Below are positions 9,077-19,878 of a DNA stretch of 64,000 nt, piece by piece. Source of the stretch: Pseudomonas orientalis (lineage in GTDB: Bacteria > Pseudomonadota > Gammaproteobacteria > Pseudomonadales > Pseudomonadaceae); NCBI RefSeq assembly GCF_002934065.1, contig NZ_CP018049.1:3284501-3348500 (forward strand). The letters are read 5' to 3'. How positions within the stretch are numbered: position 1 is the stretch's first letter; the number at the start of each line of letters is the position of its first letter. The position numbers were made by a program, and so were the translations under genes. The notes under the pieces were generated by a model. The model was not told where the DNA came from. It saw only the letters and a list, made by a program, of their open reading frames with translations, and searched no databases.

Positions 9077-10911
9077 TGTCCTTGCGCAGTACTGTATTGG
9101 CCGGCCTGTTGCTGTGCGGCGCGGCGCAGGCCGCCCCGCAACATGCGTTGACGCTCTATAACGAGCCCCCCAAGTACCCCGCCGACTTCAAGCATTTCGA
9201 CTACGTCAACCCCGACGCCCCCAAAGGCGGCACCTTCCGCGAATCGGCCATGGGCGGCTTCGACAGTCTCAACCCCTACATCAGCAAAGGCGTACCGGCG
9301 GACAATCTGCCGCTGATCTACGACACGCTGGCGATGCAGAGCCTGGACGAGCCCATTACCGAATACGGCCTGGTGGCCGGCAAGATCGAGAAGGCCCCGG
9401 ACAACAGCTGGGTGCGCTTCTACCTGCGCCCCGAGGCACGCTTCCATGACGGCCACCCGATCCGCGCCGAAGACGTGGTGTTCACCTTCCAGACCCTGAT
9501 CAAGGACGGCACCCCGCTCTACCGCACCTACTACGCCGACGTGGATGAAGTGGTCGCCGAAGACCCGCTGCGGGTGCTGTTCAAATTCAAGCGCACCAAC
9601 AACCGCGAGCTGCCACTGATCCTCGGGCAATTGCCGGTGCTGCCCAAGCACTGGTGGGCCAACCGCGACTTTTCCAAAGGCAATCTGGAAATACCGCTGG
9701 GCAGTGGCCCGTACAAGGTGGCCGAGGTCAAGGCCGGGCGCATGATTCGCTACGAGCGGGTCAAGGACTACTGGGCCAGGGATCTGCCGGTGGCCAAGGG
9801 TTTCTATAACTTCGATAACCGCATCACCGATTATTACCGCGACAGCACGGTGTCCCTGGAAGCCCTGAAAGCCGGGCAGTTCGACTATTGGCTGGAGTTC
9901 AGTGCGAAAAACTGGGCCAACGCCTACAACATTCCGGCCGTGGCCCAGGGTCGTTTGATCAAGGAAGAAATCCCCAACGGCAACCCCACCGGCATGCAGG
10001 GTTTCGTGTTCAACACGCGCAAACCGATGTTCCAGGACGTGCGGGTACGCAAGGCCATCAGCCTGTTGCTGGATTTCGAATGGAGCAACAAACAGCTGTT
10101 CAACGGCGCCTACACGCGCACCCGCAGTTACTTCGAGAACTCGGAAATGGCCGCCACCGGCCTGCCCGGCCCGGATGAACTGGCCATTCTCGAACCGCTG
10201 CGCGATAAAATCCCCGCCGAGGTCTTCACCCAGGCGTTCGAACCGCCCAAAACCGACGGCAGCGGCATGATCCGCGCGCAGCAGCGCCAGGCGTACCAGT
10301 TGCTGCAGGAAGCCGGCTGGAAGATCGTCGATGACAAGATGGTCGACACCACCGGCAAACCGGTGACCATCGAATTCCTGCTGGCCCAGACCGAGTTCGA
10401 GCGCATCCTGTTACCGTTCAAGCGCAACCTGGCCGACCTGGGTATCGACCTGGTGATTCGCCGGGTCGACGTGTCGCAGTTCGTCAACCGCCTGCGCTCA
10501 AGGGATTTCGACATGCTGGTCGGCAGCTTTCCGCAATCCACTTCACCGGGTAATGAGCAGCGTGAGTTCTGGAAGTCGTCCAGCGCCGACAAACCGGGCA
10601 GCCGCAACTACATGGGGCTCAAGGACCCCGCCGTCGATCAGTTGGTCGAGCAGCTGATCGACGCCGACTCGCGCAAAAGCCTGATCGCCCACGCCAGGGC
10701 ACTGGACCGCGTGCTGCAGTTTGGCTACTACGTGATTCCCAACTGGCACATCAAGACGTTCCGTGTGGCGTATTGGGACCACCTCGGCCACCCGAAAGTC
10801 TCACCGCGCTATGACGTCGGCACCGCCACCTGGTGGGCCAAACCCGACGTCAAACCGGCGGTTCCCCTGGACACCACGCAAAGCGCCGAAGCGGCGAGCG
10901 GAGGCGATTGA
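9073..10911 (+). CDS. nppA2: ABC transporter periplasmic solute-binding protein (NppA2 type)
   Basis: A 612-residue paralogue of the preceding binding protein with its own signal peptide (MMSLRSTVLAGLLLCGAAQA). Shared family blocks are visible: YPADFKHFDYVNPDAPKGG, FHDGHPIRAEDVVFTF and LPVLPKHWWANRD. It delivers ligand to the NppBC permease. The start ATG 9073 overlaps the upstream stop as ATGA, with GGAG 8 nt before it, which indicates translational coupling. The permease start follows its stop codon directly. Two binding proteins per permease suggests a widened ligand range; which ligand each prefers cannot be read here. Confidence 0.9.
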   Translation: MMSLRSTVLAGLLLCGAAQAAPQHALTLYNEPPKYPADFKHFDYVNPDAPKGGTFRESAMGGFDSLNPYISKGVPADNLPLIYDTLAMQSLDEPITEYGLVAGKIEKAPDNSWVRFYLRPEARFHDGHPIRAEDVVFTFQTLIKDGTPLYRTYYADVDEVVAEDPLRVLFKFKRTNNRELPLILGQLPVLPKHWWANRDFSKGNLEIPLGSGPYKVAEVKAGRMIRYERVKDYWARDLPVAKGFYNFDNRITDYYRDSTVSLEALKAGQFDYWLEFSAKNWANAYNIPAVAQGRLIKEEIPNGNPTGMQGFVFNTRKPMFQDVRVRKAISLLLDFEWSNKQLFNGAYTRTRSYFENSEMAATGLPGPDELAILEPLRDKIPAEVFTQAFEPPKTDGSGMIRAQQRQAYQLLQEAGWKIVDDKMVDTTGKPVTIEFLLAQTEFERILLPFKRNLADLGIDLVIRRVDVSQFVNRLRSRDFDMLVGSFPQSTSPGNEQREFWKSSSADKPGSRNYMGLKDPAVDQLVEQLIDADSRKSLIAHARALDRVLQFGYYVIPNWHIKTFRVAYWDHLGHPKVSPRYDVGTATWWAKPDVKPAVPLDTTQSAEAASGGD

Positions 10912-11988
10912 ATGCTGGCCTATATTGTTCGTCGCCTGTTGCTGATCATCCCCACGCTGTTCGGGATCCTGCTGATCAACTTCGTCATCATCCAGGCCGC
11001 CCCGGGCGGTCCGGTGGAGCAGATGATCGCCAAGCTCGAAGGCTTTGACGGTGCCACCAGCCGCATTGCCGGTGGCGGCGCCGAAGTCTCGGTGGCCGGC
11101 TCCAGCAGCTACCGTGGCGCCCAGGGCCTGGACCCGGCGCTGATCAAGGAAATCGAGAAAATGTACGGTTTCGACAAGTCGGCACCGGAACGCTTGTGGA
11201 TCATGGTCAAGAACTACGCCCGGCTGGACTTCGGCGACAGCTTCTTCCGTGACGCCAAGGTCATCGACCTGATCAGGGAGAAGATGCCGGTGTCGATTTC
11301 CCTCGGGTTGTGGAGCACTCTGATCATGTACCTGGTGTCGATCCCCCTGGGCATCGCCAAGGCCACGCGTCACGGCAGTCACTTCGATGTGTGGACCAGC
11401 TCGGCAATCATCGTCGGCTATGCGATCCCGGCGTTCCTGTTCGCCATCCTGCTGATCGTGGTGTTTGCCGGCGGCAGTTACCTGGACTGGTTCCCCTTGC
11501 GCGGGCTCACGTCGAACAACTTCGACGAATTGAGCTGGGGCGGCAAAATTCTCGATTACTTCTGGCACCTGGCCCTGCCCGTGACCGCCCTGGTGATCGG
11601 CAACTTCGCCACCATGACCCTGCTGACCAAGAACAGCTTTCTCGACGAGATCAACAAACAGTACGTGGTCACCGCCAAGGCCAAGGGCCTGACCAACCAC
11701 CGCGTGCTCTACGGCCATGTGTTTCGCAACGCGATGCTGCTGGTGATCGCCGGTTTCCCCTCGGCCTTTATCGGTATCTTCTTTACCGGCTCGTTGCTGG
11801 TGGAAGTGATCTTCTCCCTCGATGGCCTGGGCCTGATGAGCTTTGAAGCGGCGATCAACCGCGACTATCCGGTGGTGTTCGGTACGCTGTTTATCTTTAC
11901 CCTGCTGGGGCTGATCGTGAAACTGATCGGCGACCTCACCTACACCCTGGTCGATCCGCGGATCGACTTCGCCAGCCGGGAGCATTGA
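10912..11988 (+). CDS. nppB: Peptide ABC transporter permease, YejB/NppB type
   Basis: A 358-residue inner-membrane permease of the BPD_transp_1 family. It opens with the classic [20 protein letters not shown] membrane segment, then a periplasmic loop (about 40-115) and four to five further helices. The EAA loop that contacts the ATPase is visible as [24 protein letters not shown]. The long insertion after the first helix (about 45-75, Gly/Ser rich) is the form I associate with YejB rather than DppB or OppB. It starts immediately after nppA2 and ends one base before nppC, so the operon is tightly coupled. Confidence 0.92.
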   Translation: MLAYIVRRLLLIIPTLFGILLINFVIIQAAPGGPVEQMIAKLEGFDGATSRIAGGGAEVSVAGSSSYRGAQGLDPALIKEIEKMYGFDKSAPERLWIMVKNYARLDFGDSFFRDAKVIDLIREKMPVSISLGLWSTLIMYLVSIPLGIAKATRHGSHFDVWTSSAIIVGYAIPAFLFAILLIVVFAGGSYLDWFPLRGLTSNNFDELSWGGKILDYFWHLALPVTALVIGNFATMTLLTKNSFLDEINKQYVVTAKAKGLTNHRVLYGHVFRNAMLLVIAGFPSAFIGIFFTGSLLVEVIFSLDGLGLMSFEAAINRDYPVVFGTLFIFTLLGLIVKLIGDLTYTLVDPRIDFASREH

Positions 11989-11989
11989 G

Positions 11990-13009
11990 ATGAACCTGTC
12001 CCCCCTCAATCGCCGCCGGTTCGAGCGGTTCAAGGCGAACAAGCGTGGCTGGTGGTCACTGTGGCTGTTCCTGATCCTGTTCGTGCTGAGCCTGGGCGCC
12101 GAATTGATTGCCAACGACAAGCCCCTGGCCGTGCACTTTGACGGCGACTGGTATTTCCCGGCGCTCAAGCGCTACCCGGAAACCACCTTCGGCGGCGAGT
12201 TCCCCCTGGAAGCCAACTACAAGAGCCCGTATATCCAGGAACTGCTCAAGGCCAAGGATGCCTGGACCTTGTGGGCTCCGATCCCGTTCAGCTACCAGAG
12301 CATCAACTACGACCTGAAAGTGCCGGCCCCCGCGCCGCCGTCGAGCGTCAACCTGCTGGGCACCGATGACCAGGGCCGCGATGTCCTGGCGCGGGTCATC
12401 TACGGGTTTCGCGTATCGGTGCTGTTCGCGTTGACGCTGACCGTGCTCAGCTCGATCATCGGCGTGATCGCCGGCGCCCTGCAGGGTTTCTATGGCGGCT
12501 GGGTGGACCTGGCCGGGCAACGCTTCCTGGAGATCTGGTCCGGGTTGCCGGTGCTGTACCTGCTGATCATTCTCGCCAGCTTCGTGCAACCCAACTTCTG
12601 GTGGCTGCTGGGCATCATGCTGTTGTTCTCGTGGATGAGCCTGGTGGACGTGGTGCGTGCCGAGTTCCTGCGAGGGCGCAACCTCGAATACGTGCGCGCG
12701 GCCCGTGCGCTGGGCATGCAGAACGGCGCGATCATGTTTCGCCATATCCTGCCCAATGCGATGGTCTCGACCATGACGTTCATGCCGTTCATCCTCACCG
12801 GCGCCATCGGCACCCTCACCGCCCTGGATTTCCTGGGTTTCGGCCTGCCGGCCGGCTCACCGTCACTGGGCGAACTGGTGGCCCAGGGCAAATCCAACCT
12901 GCAGGCGCCGTGGCTGGGCATGAGCGCGTTTGCCGTGCTGGCGATCATGTTGAGCCTGCTGGTGTTTATCGGCGAGTCCGCTCGCGATGCCTTCGACCCG
13001 AGGAAATGA
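11990..13009 (+). CDS. nppC: Peptide ABC transporter permease, YejE/NppC type
   Basis: A 339-residue second permease subunit. The N terminus (NRRRFERFKANKRGWWSLWLF) leads into the first helix, followed by a long periplasmic segment (about 40-125) with GTDDQGRDVLARVIYGFR, the marker of OppC/DppC/YejE proteins. The EAA loop reads YVRAARALGMQNGAIMFRHI. The long loop between helices 1 and 2 fits YejE. It pairs with NppB as a heterodimeric channel powered by the duplicated ATPase encoded one base downstream. Confidence 0.92.
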   Translation: MNLSPLNRRRFERFKANKRGWWSLWLFLILFVLSLGAELIANDKPLAVHFDGDWYFPALKRYPETTFGGEFPLEANYKSPYIQELLKAKDAWTLWAPIPFSYQSINYDLKVPAPAPPSSVNLLGTDDQGRDVLARVIYGFRVSVLFALTLTVLSSIIGVIAGALQGFYGGWVDLAGQRFLEIWSGLPVLYLLIILASFVQPNFWWLLGIMLLFSWMSLVDVVRAEFLRGRNLEYVRAARALGMQNGAIMFRHILPNAMVSTMTFMPFILTGAIGTLTALDFLGFGLPAGSPSLGELVAQGKSNLQAPWLGMSAFAVLAIMLSLLVFIGESARDAFDPRK

Positions 13010-13010
13010 G

Positions 13011-14612
<1,602 letters not shown>

Positions 14613-14630
14613 CAGGCAGGAGCTACCGCC

Positions 14631-15524
14631 ATGTCGTTGAACAGCCCCGCTCACCCTGCGCATGCGCCGCGTTTCTGGCGCGACGAGCGTCTGCCGTTCA
14701 TCGAGGCGCGCACCATTGCCGATGGGCGCAAGGTCACCTACACCCGCCACGCCCATGAGCATTTTTCCATTGGCGCTATCACCGCCGGGCGCAGCTATTA
14801 CCACTATGGCGAACAGACCTTCGTGATCAGCGCCGGCACCGTGGTGTTGATGAACCCCGGCGACGTGCATGCGTGCAATCCCATCGAAAACGAGCATTGG
14901 TCCTACCATATGCTCTATCTCGACACGCCCTGGTTGACCGACCTGCAGCATCAGCTGGGGTTCAGCACCGACCAGGGTTACCGTGCGTTCAACACGCCCC
15001 ATACGCGGGACACCGCGTTGTACAACGGCTTGCTGGCGCTGTACCGGCTGTTGGTGGATGAACGGGCCGAACTGCTGCACAAACAGAGCGCGCTGGTGGG
15101 CTACTTCAGCGAAGTGCAGCAACGCCTGAACCCTTCCCTCACCCCCATGCGCGAGGTCAATCACAAGCTGGAGCGGGCTGCCGACTACATCCGTGAACAC
15201 TGTACCGAGGCCTTGAAGCTCGAGGACATTTGCCTCGCGGCCGAGCTGTCGCCGTCCTACCTGATCCGCGCCTTCAAGCACTATTACGGGCTGACGCCCC
15301 ATGCGTTCCTGGTCAACCACCGCATCCAGTTCGCCCGCACTCAACTGCGCAATGGCGCGCTGATCGCCGATGTCGCCCTGGCCGCAGGCTTTGCCGACCA
15401 GGCGCATTTCCAGCGTGCGTTCAAGCAGCATTTCGCCGCCACGCCCGGGCAATACCGCGAAACGCTCAAGCCATCAGCAAATAACCCACACTGGCCACCA
15501 GCAACGCGGCCATGGAGCGGTTGA
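14631..15524 (+). CDS. AraC-family transcriptional regulator
   Basis: A 297-residue regulator: an N-terminal cupin sensor (about 20-160, with HAHEHFSIGAI and MNPGDVHACNP) and a C-terminal AraC DNA-binding domain with two helix-turn-helices (LEDICLAAELSPSYLIRAFK and IADVALAAGFADQAHFQRAFK). GGAG lies before the start, 19 bp after nppD, so it is probably read with the transporter. Its own role could equally be control of the LysE-type exporter that it meets tail to tail: the last 59 bp of the two genes overlap on opposite strands. This cupin-AraC plus LysE pairing is common in pseudomonads and suggests amino-acid-responsive export. Confidence 0.9.
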   Translation: MSLNSPAHPAHAPRFWRDERLPFIEARTIADGRKVTYTRHAHEHFSIGAITAGRSYYHYGEQTFVISAGTVVLMNPGDVHACNPIENEHWSYHMLYLDTPWLTDLQHQLGFSTDQGYRAFNTPHTRDTALYNGLLALYRLLVDERAELLHKQSALVGYFSEVQQRLNPSLTPMREVNHKLERAADYIREHCTEALKLEDICLAAELSPSYLIRAFKHYYGLTPHAFLVNHRIQFARTQLRNGALIADVALAAGFADQAHFQRAFKQHFAATPGQYRETLKPSANNPHWPPATRPWSG

Positions 15525-16053
15525 AGACTCTCACACCCTTGGGATTGCGCAGGTAGCGCCGCAGAAAGGTTCCGGCGTAGGCCCAACACGCCACCGACAG
15601 GTAGCAGATCACCAGGTAGAGTGCCGCAAACAGCAACACCTGCCCGGCGTCGCCATCGCCCACAAACAATCCCATCCCCGCCACACACGCCAACCAGGCT
15701 TTCGGATTGAGCCACTGCATGACCGCGCCGTACAGCATCGACGGCGCTGTGGCGCTGGCGTCGGCGTCCAGGCGGCCATCGTCCACGGCAAGTTTCCAAG
15801 CCATATACAGCAGGAACGCCACACCACCCCACTGGATCAACTGGGTCAGGATCGGCCAGCGCAGCAGCACTTCATGCAACCCCAGGCCGATCAGCACCAA
15901 CAATAAGGTGAAGCCGACGGCTGCACCGAACACGTGTTTCTGGCTGGCGACAAACCCGAAACGCGCACCGGCACTCAAGGCGACCACATTCACCGGTCCC
16001 GGCGTGATCGACGTGGCCAGGGCAAAGGCAGCCATGGAAAGAGTCAAGCTCAT
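15466..16053 (-). CDS. LysE/RhtB-family amino-acid exporter
   Basis: A 195-residue inner-membrane protein with about six helices and the family hallmark ITPGPVNVVALSAGARFGF near the N terminus, plus QWLNPKAWL in the middle. The family exports amino acids or related metabolites; substrate not predictable. The start ATG 16053 has AGGA upstream. Its 3' end overlaps the AraC-type regulator by 59 bp in convergent orientation, so mRNA from one gene is antisense to the other's tail. Confidence 0.9.
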   Translation of the reverse strand: MSLTLSMAAFALATSITPGPVNVVALSAGARFGFVASQKHVFGAAVGFTLLLVLIGLGLHEVLLRWPILTQLIQWGGVAFLLYMAWKLAVDDGRLDADASATAPSMLYGAVMQWLNPKAWLACVAGMGLFVGDGDAGQVLLFAALYLVICYLSVACWAYAGTFLRRYLRNPKGVRVFNRSMAALLVASVGYLLMA

Positions 16054-16157
16054 TGCAGTTCCTTATGTGATGCCAAACGAAGTCGGGATCACGATAAAGA
16101 GATAAAGGTTCAGCGTATTGAACAAAATGACCTTTTGCCTCGTAGCAGCGCGCCCAA

Positions 16158-17045
16158 TCAGCCCTGACTGATCAACGAAAAATGCGCCCCCACTCCGGCG
16201 CGCACGCCCTCGGCGACGGCCAGTGCCACGGAGCCAGCAGCCAGGGAGGTATCACCGCAGGCAAACACACCGGGCACGGAGGTCTGGCGGGTTTCGTTGG
16301 TGTGCAGGTATGGCCCGGTGGAACCATCGGCCAGCTCACATCCCAGTTGCTGCGCCAAGGCGCTGATGCGGGTGCGCGACATCGTGAAGATCCCGTCGAG
16401 ATTGAATACCCGGCCGTCGTGCAATTGCAAGTCGGCGCGCTCACCCTGGACGCGGCGTACGCGGCCACTTTCCACGCTCACCCCACGCCGATCCAGCTGC
16501 GCCTGTTGCTCGGCGTCCGGGGTGAAGACACCGTCGGTGAACAAGGTGGTAGCGCCCCAATCCGGCAACATCAGCGCGTGGTGCATCGCCAGGGCAGACG
16601 TGGCCAACACACCTATACGGCCTTGGTCCAGCTCATAGCCATGGCAATAAGGGCAGTGAAACACGCGCTTGCCCCAGCGCTCCGCCAAGCCCTCGATGGG
16701 AGGCAACTCGTCCACCACGCCGGTGGCCAGGATCAAGCGCCTGGCCTTGAACTCCCCGCTGCCTTCAGTACGCACACTGAATCCGTCAGGCTGTGCAGTG
16801 GCCACCATGACGAAGTCCTGCACCCAGGTCACGCTCGGATACTCCATCAACTGGCTGCGACCTTCGGCGGCGATGGCCTCCGGCGTCTGCCCGTCCTGGC
16901 CGAGAAAGCCATGGGATGTCGCCGCAAACCGATTGCGCCGCTGGCCCGCATCGATCACCAGCACGGTGCGTCGCGCCCGCGCCAGTTGCAGGCCCGCGGA
17001 CAGGCCAGCGTAGCTGCCGCCCACAATAATCACGTCGTATACCAT
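16158..17045 (-). CDS. Thioredoxin-reductase-like FAD/NAD(P) oxidoreductase
   Basis: A 295-residue flavoprotein of the class II pyridine nucleotide-disulfide family, cytoplasmic. The FAD dinucleotide motif is VIIVGGSYAGLSAGL at the start; the redox pair is CPYC (HCPYCHGYEL, about 130), as in thioredoxin reductases; the second FAD motif is GVFACGDTS near the end. The central NAD(P) motif reads IGVLATSALAMHH and lacks the usual GxGxxA glycines, so the electron donor is uncertain. I use ATG 17045 (MVYDVIIVGG); longer readings have no support. It is divergent from an Rrf2-family regulator, which probably controls it. Confidence 0.88.
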   Translation of the reverse strand: MVYDVIIVGGSYAGLSAGLQLARARRTVLVIDAGQRRNRFAATSHGFLGQDGQTPEAIAAEGRSQLMEYPSVTWVQDFVMVATAQPDGFSVRTEGSGEFKARRLILATGVVDELPPIEGLAERWGKRVFHCPYCHGYELDQGRIGVLATSALAMHHALMLPDWGATTLFTDGVFTPDAEQQAQLDRRGVSVESGRVRRVQGERADLQLHDGRVFNLDGIFTMSRTRISALAQQLGCELADGSTGPYLHTNETRQTSVPGVFACGDTSLAAGSVALAVAEGVRAGVGAHFSLISQG

Positions 17046-17190
17046 GAAGGTAGCCTCGCATTGAGTGCGCAAAGATTGTCTCCACGCTTTCAAGACACAC
17101 CATAAGTTACATGAAATTAACGCGTCAAGCTTCTCGCAACTTTTCAGGTTACGGACGATACTTTGCGCAGAATCGATTGGGGATGACTGG

Positions 17191-17628
17191 ATGAGAAACG
17201 ACACCCGGCTTTCGCGCATGCTGCACGTATTGATCCACATGGGACGCCATGAAGAGCGAGCGACGTCGCAGACCATTGCTCAGATGCTTGGCACTAACCC
17301 CGTAGTGGTGCGACGCACGCTCGGCCTGCTCAAGGACAAGGGATACGTATGCTCGGAAAAGGGTCACCAGGGTGGCTGGACCCTGGGCAAGCCTTTGGGT
17401 GAAATCACCTTGCTGGAGATTCACAACGCCTTGGGTACGCCGTCGATCTTTGCCATCGGCCTGTCCACCGACCACCCACAATGCCTGGTCGAACAGGCCG
17501 TCAACGCGGCATTGACGGACGCCTTCGCACAGGCCCAGGCCCTGCTTTTGAAGCGCCTGGGCGATGTGACCCTTGCGCAGTTGGCAGACGATTTCGATGA
17601 GCGCTATCGGGTCGCGATGCAGCCTTGA
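17191..17628 (+). CDS. Rrf2-family transcriptional regulator
   Basis: A 145-residue winged-helix regulator. The N-terminal block MRNDTRLSRMLHVLIHM and the recognition helix region TSQTIAQMLGTNPVVVRRTL fit Rrf2; the wing ends with GGWTLGKPLGEITLLEI. The classic [Fe-S] cysteine triad of IscR/NsrR is absent: one Cys occurs in the wing region (YVCSEK) and one in the C-terminal half (PQCLVEQA), which suggests thiol or ligand sensing rather than a cluster. The start ATG 17191 follows GGGGAT. It is divergent from the CPYC oxidoreductase with 145 bp between, so joint control is likely. Confidence 0.87.
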   Translation: MRNDTRLSRMLHVLIHMGRHEERATSQTIAQMLGTNPVVVRRTLGLLKDKGYVCSEKGHQGGWTLGKPLGEITLLEIHNALGTPSIFAIGLSTDHPQCLVEQAVNAALTDAFAQAQALLLKRLGDVTLAQLADDFDERYRVAMQP

Positions 17629-17677
17629 AAAACGCCGTTGCTCTGCATAGCTCCCATCCGACGGTGTTCAAGCCTGC

Positions 17678-18307
17678 TCAGCGCTGGGTGGGGATGCGAA
17701 TATCGCCATCCCGGCACTGGCTTTTCACACTGCGCGGACAACCGGCAAAGGTCAGGTCCTTGGTCAGGCATACCCGCACCTCAGACAGCACTTTGCCTTT
17801 GCAGATGACGGCCATCCCGTGGCTGCCCATGCGCGGGTTGCTGTCGCGAAACAGTGCCTCGATTTCGCTCGCCGATAATGATGGCGGCGTATTGAACGGC
17901 TGCAATTGTTGCGGAATGACAACCGCGCCCAGCGCCGTATCGGACTTTTCCAGATACTCCATCGGCTCAAGCCCGCTGCAGGTGCCATGTTTGGCCCATT
18001 CGTGCTTGAGTAACGCACGCGTGGGGAACAGCGTGGCGCCCTTGTCGATCGCTTCATCGCTCAACGGCGACTGCGGCGCACAGGAGGCTGGCCACCCGCC
18101 CTTGGCGTACTGCGGCCATAATCCATGCAGTACGAACCCATAGCCCTTGCCCGAACACTGTTCATTGTTCGGGTGCGTCAGGCAAAACGTTGGCGACCAT
18201 GACAGCGACAACACATAGAAATCAAACTCCCCCGCCAGCCCTTGACTGCGCGGCGCCGCCGTCGCGCCAGTAACGATCAACAGCCACAACAGCATCCAGT
18301 ATTTCAT
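17678..18307 (-). CDS. Secreted ribonuclease T2 family protein
   Basis: A 209-residue exported RNase I/T2-type endonuclease. A signal peptide (MKYWMLLWLLIVTGATAA) is followed by both catalytic blocks: CAS1 FVLHGLWPQ with His61, and CAS2 KHEWAKHGTC with His102, Glu103 and His107. Several cysteines suggest periplasmic disulfides. The family cuts single-stranded RNA through 2',3'-cyclic phosphate intermediates. It stands alone, convergent with the Rrf2 gene with a 49-bp gap. Confidence 0.92.
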   Translation of the reverse strand: MKYWMLLWLLIVTGATAAPRSQGLAGEFDFYVLSLSWSPTFCLTHPNNEQCSGKGYGFVLHGLWPQYAKGGWPASCAPQSPLSDEAIDKGATLFPTRALLKHEWAKHGTCSGLEPMEYLEKSDTALGAVVIPQQLQPFNTPPSLSASEIEALFRDSNPRMGSHGMAVICKGKVLSEVRVCLTKDLTFAGCPRSVKSQCRDGDIRIPTQR

Positions 18308-18354
18308 CGCGACATCCTTCTCAATAAAAGTGAAGCATCACGCTATCGCGACGA

Positions 18355-19332
18355 TTAAGGGTGTTGGGAGTAACGTTGTAATACCTTGTCGAGGATGCGA
18401 TCGGTCTTCAACGCCTCGATCGCCAGCGAAGGGTGTTTGGCCTCGCCACGAATATGGGCATTCATCGCGAGTACGTGGTGCCATTGGATATGCGCGTGGC
18501 AAGGCACCTCCAGCACCTCGTCGGTCTCGCCTTCGAGGCGCAGCGGCTGGTCTTCGAATACCGCAAATGTAATGCGCCCGCGGCTACCGATCAGTTCGAC
18601 CCGGTCTTCGCGGCGGTCTGCGACGAAGTTCCAGCAGCCCATGCCCAATGCGCCGCTGGCAAAGGTCCAGCACGCGGTAACCGCATCCTCCGCCGCATAG
18701 CGCCCGGCCTGACGCGCGGTAAAGCCCGAGACCTCGACGATATCGCCCGCCAGGTACTGGAACAGGTCAAAGCCATGGCTGGCCAGGTCGGCAAAATAAC
18801 CACCGCCGGCAATGGCCGGATCAGTGCGCCAATTCCCTGGGTTGGTATCTGCCGGCGCCGCGGGCTTGCACAGGGTCCAGGTCAGATGACGCAACTCGCC
18901 GATACGGCCTTCCTTCACCCAGGTGCGCACCTGCTGGAAGCGCGGTAATGAGCGCCGATAGTAGGAGACAAACAGATACAGCCCGGCGCGCTCGAAGGTG
19001 CGTTGCATCAGCGCACTCTGTTCGGCGTTCAACGACATCGGTTTTTCGACGCAGCAGTGTTTGCCTGCCGCCGCCACCATCAAGCTGTATTCGAGGTGGC
19101 TGTCGGGTGGCGTGGCGATGTACACCGCGTCCACCTCCGGGTCGTCGATCAGGGCCTGGGCATCTGTATAAAAGCGGGCAATGCCATGGCGTGTCGCATA
19201 ATCGCGCGCGGCCTCCTCACGGCGCCCCATTACGGCCACCAGGGCCGAACCTGGCGCTTTGTAGAAAGCGGGTCCACTCTTCAATTCGGTCACACTGCCA
19301 CAGCCGATCATGCCCCAACGTACGGTGCTCAT
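18355..19332 (-). CDS. Gfo/Idh/MocA-family oxidoreductase
   Basis: A 325-residue NAD(P)-dependent dehydrogenase. The Rossmann motif is WGMIGCGSVTELKSGPAF at the N terminus, and the catalytic Lys sits in VEKPMS. The C-terminal sheet domain contains GGGYFADLASHGFDLFQYL. The family acts on sugars, polyols and related cyclic compounds; substrate unknown here. The start ATG 19332 has GAGGAGGG upstream. It is isolated between RNase T2 and the divergent Nudix gene and shows no link to a carbohydrate operon. Confidence 0.9.
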   Translation of the reverse strand: MSTVRWGMIGCGSVTELKSGPAFYKAPGSALVAVMGRREEAARDYATRHGIARFYTDAQALIDDPEVDAVYIATPPDSHLEYSLMVAAAGKHCCVEKPMSLNAEQSALMQRTFERAGLYLFVSYYRRSLPRFQQVRTWVKEGRIGELRHLTWTLCKPAAPADTNPGNWRTDPAIAGGGYFADLASHGFDLFQYLAGDIVEVSGFTARQAGRYAAEDAVTACWTFASGALGMGCWNFVADRREDRVELIGSRGRITFAVFEDQPLRLEGETDEVLEVPCHAHIQWHHVLAMNAHIRGEAKHPSLAIEALKTDRILDKVLQRYSQHP

Positions 19333-19456
19333 CTGCCCTCCTCGTTCATTTCGTCAATCGGGCAGTATCCACATACACGCTGCGGCGCGCCATAACCACT
19401 TAGCATGACAATTGCATTACACTTTTATGACATACATCCCGTAGCAGGTATAAACG

Positions 19457-19819
19457 ATGAAAATACGGGCCACAGTCATCTGCGAACACGAAGGGCACAT
19501 CCTCTTCGTGCGCAAGGCCAGATCGAAGTGGGCATTGCCGGGCGGCAAGGTAGAGCGCGGCGAACGCCCGGTGGGCGCCGCGGAACGCGAGCTGGAAGAA
19601 GAGACCGGGTTAAACGTGGACAGCCTGCTGTACTTGCAGGAGCTGAAGGCCCGCGACACCCTGCACCATGTGTTCGAGGCCTCGGTGGTGAATGTCGACG
19701 AGGCACGACCGTGCAACGAGATCGTCGAATGCCAGTGGTACGCCTACGGCGTACTCGACGAACTGGACACCACCGACGCCACGCGGCACATCGTCAAGTC
19801 GTTTCTGCGCCGCCTCTGA
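19457..19819 (+). CDS. Nudix hydrolase
   Basis: A 120-residue single-domain Nudix protein. The Nudix box G-x5-E-x7-REUxEExGU is complete: GGKVERGERPVGAAERELEE followed by ETGL. The fold is minimal, with an RNA/DNA-type start (MKIRATVICEHEGHILFVRK) reminiscent of MutT-like ADP-ribose or nucleotide pyrophosphatases; the true substrate is unknown. The start ATG 19457 is divergent from the Gfo/Idh gene. Downstream comes the terminator of a leftward transcript. Confidence 0.9.
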   Translation: MKIRATVICEHEGHILFVRKARSKWALPGGKVERGERPVGAAERELEEETGLNVDSLLYLQELKARDTLHHVFEASVVNVDEARPCNEIVECQWYAYGVLDELDTTDATRHIVKSFLRRL

Positions 19820-19878
19820 TGCGGCGGTCTGACTGATAAGGGTTGCCGCTGCGGTAGTGCGAAGATCAAATTACAAGC

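Noticed and set aside
17629..17677. Terminator between the Rrf2 gene and RNase T2 gene
   Set aside because: The only pairing is an imperfect 8-bp stem with a long loop and no T run.
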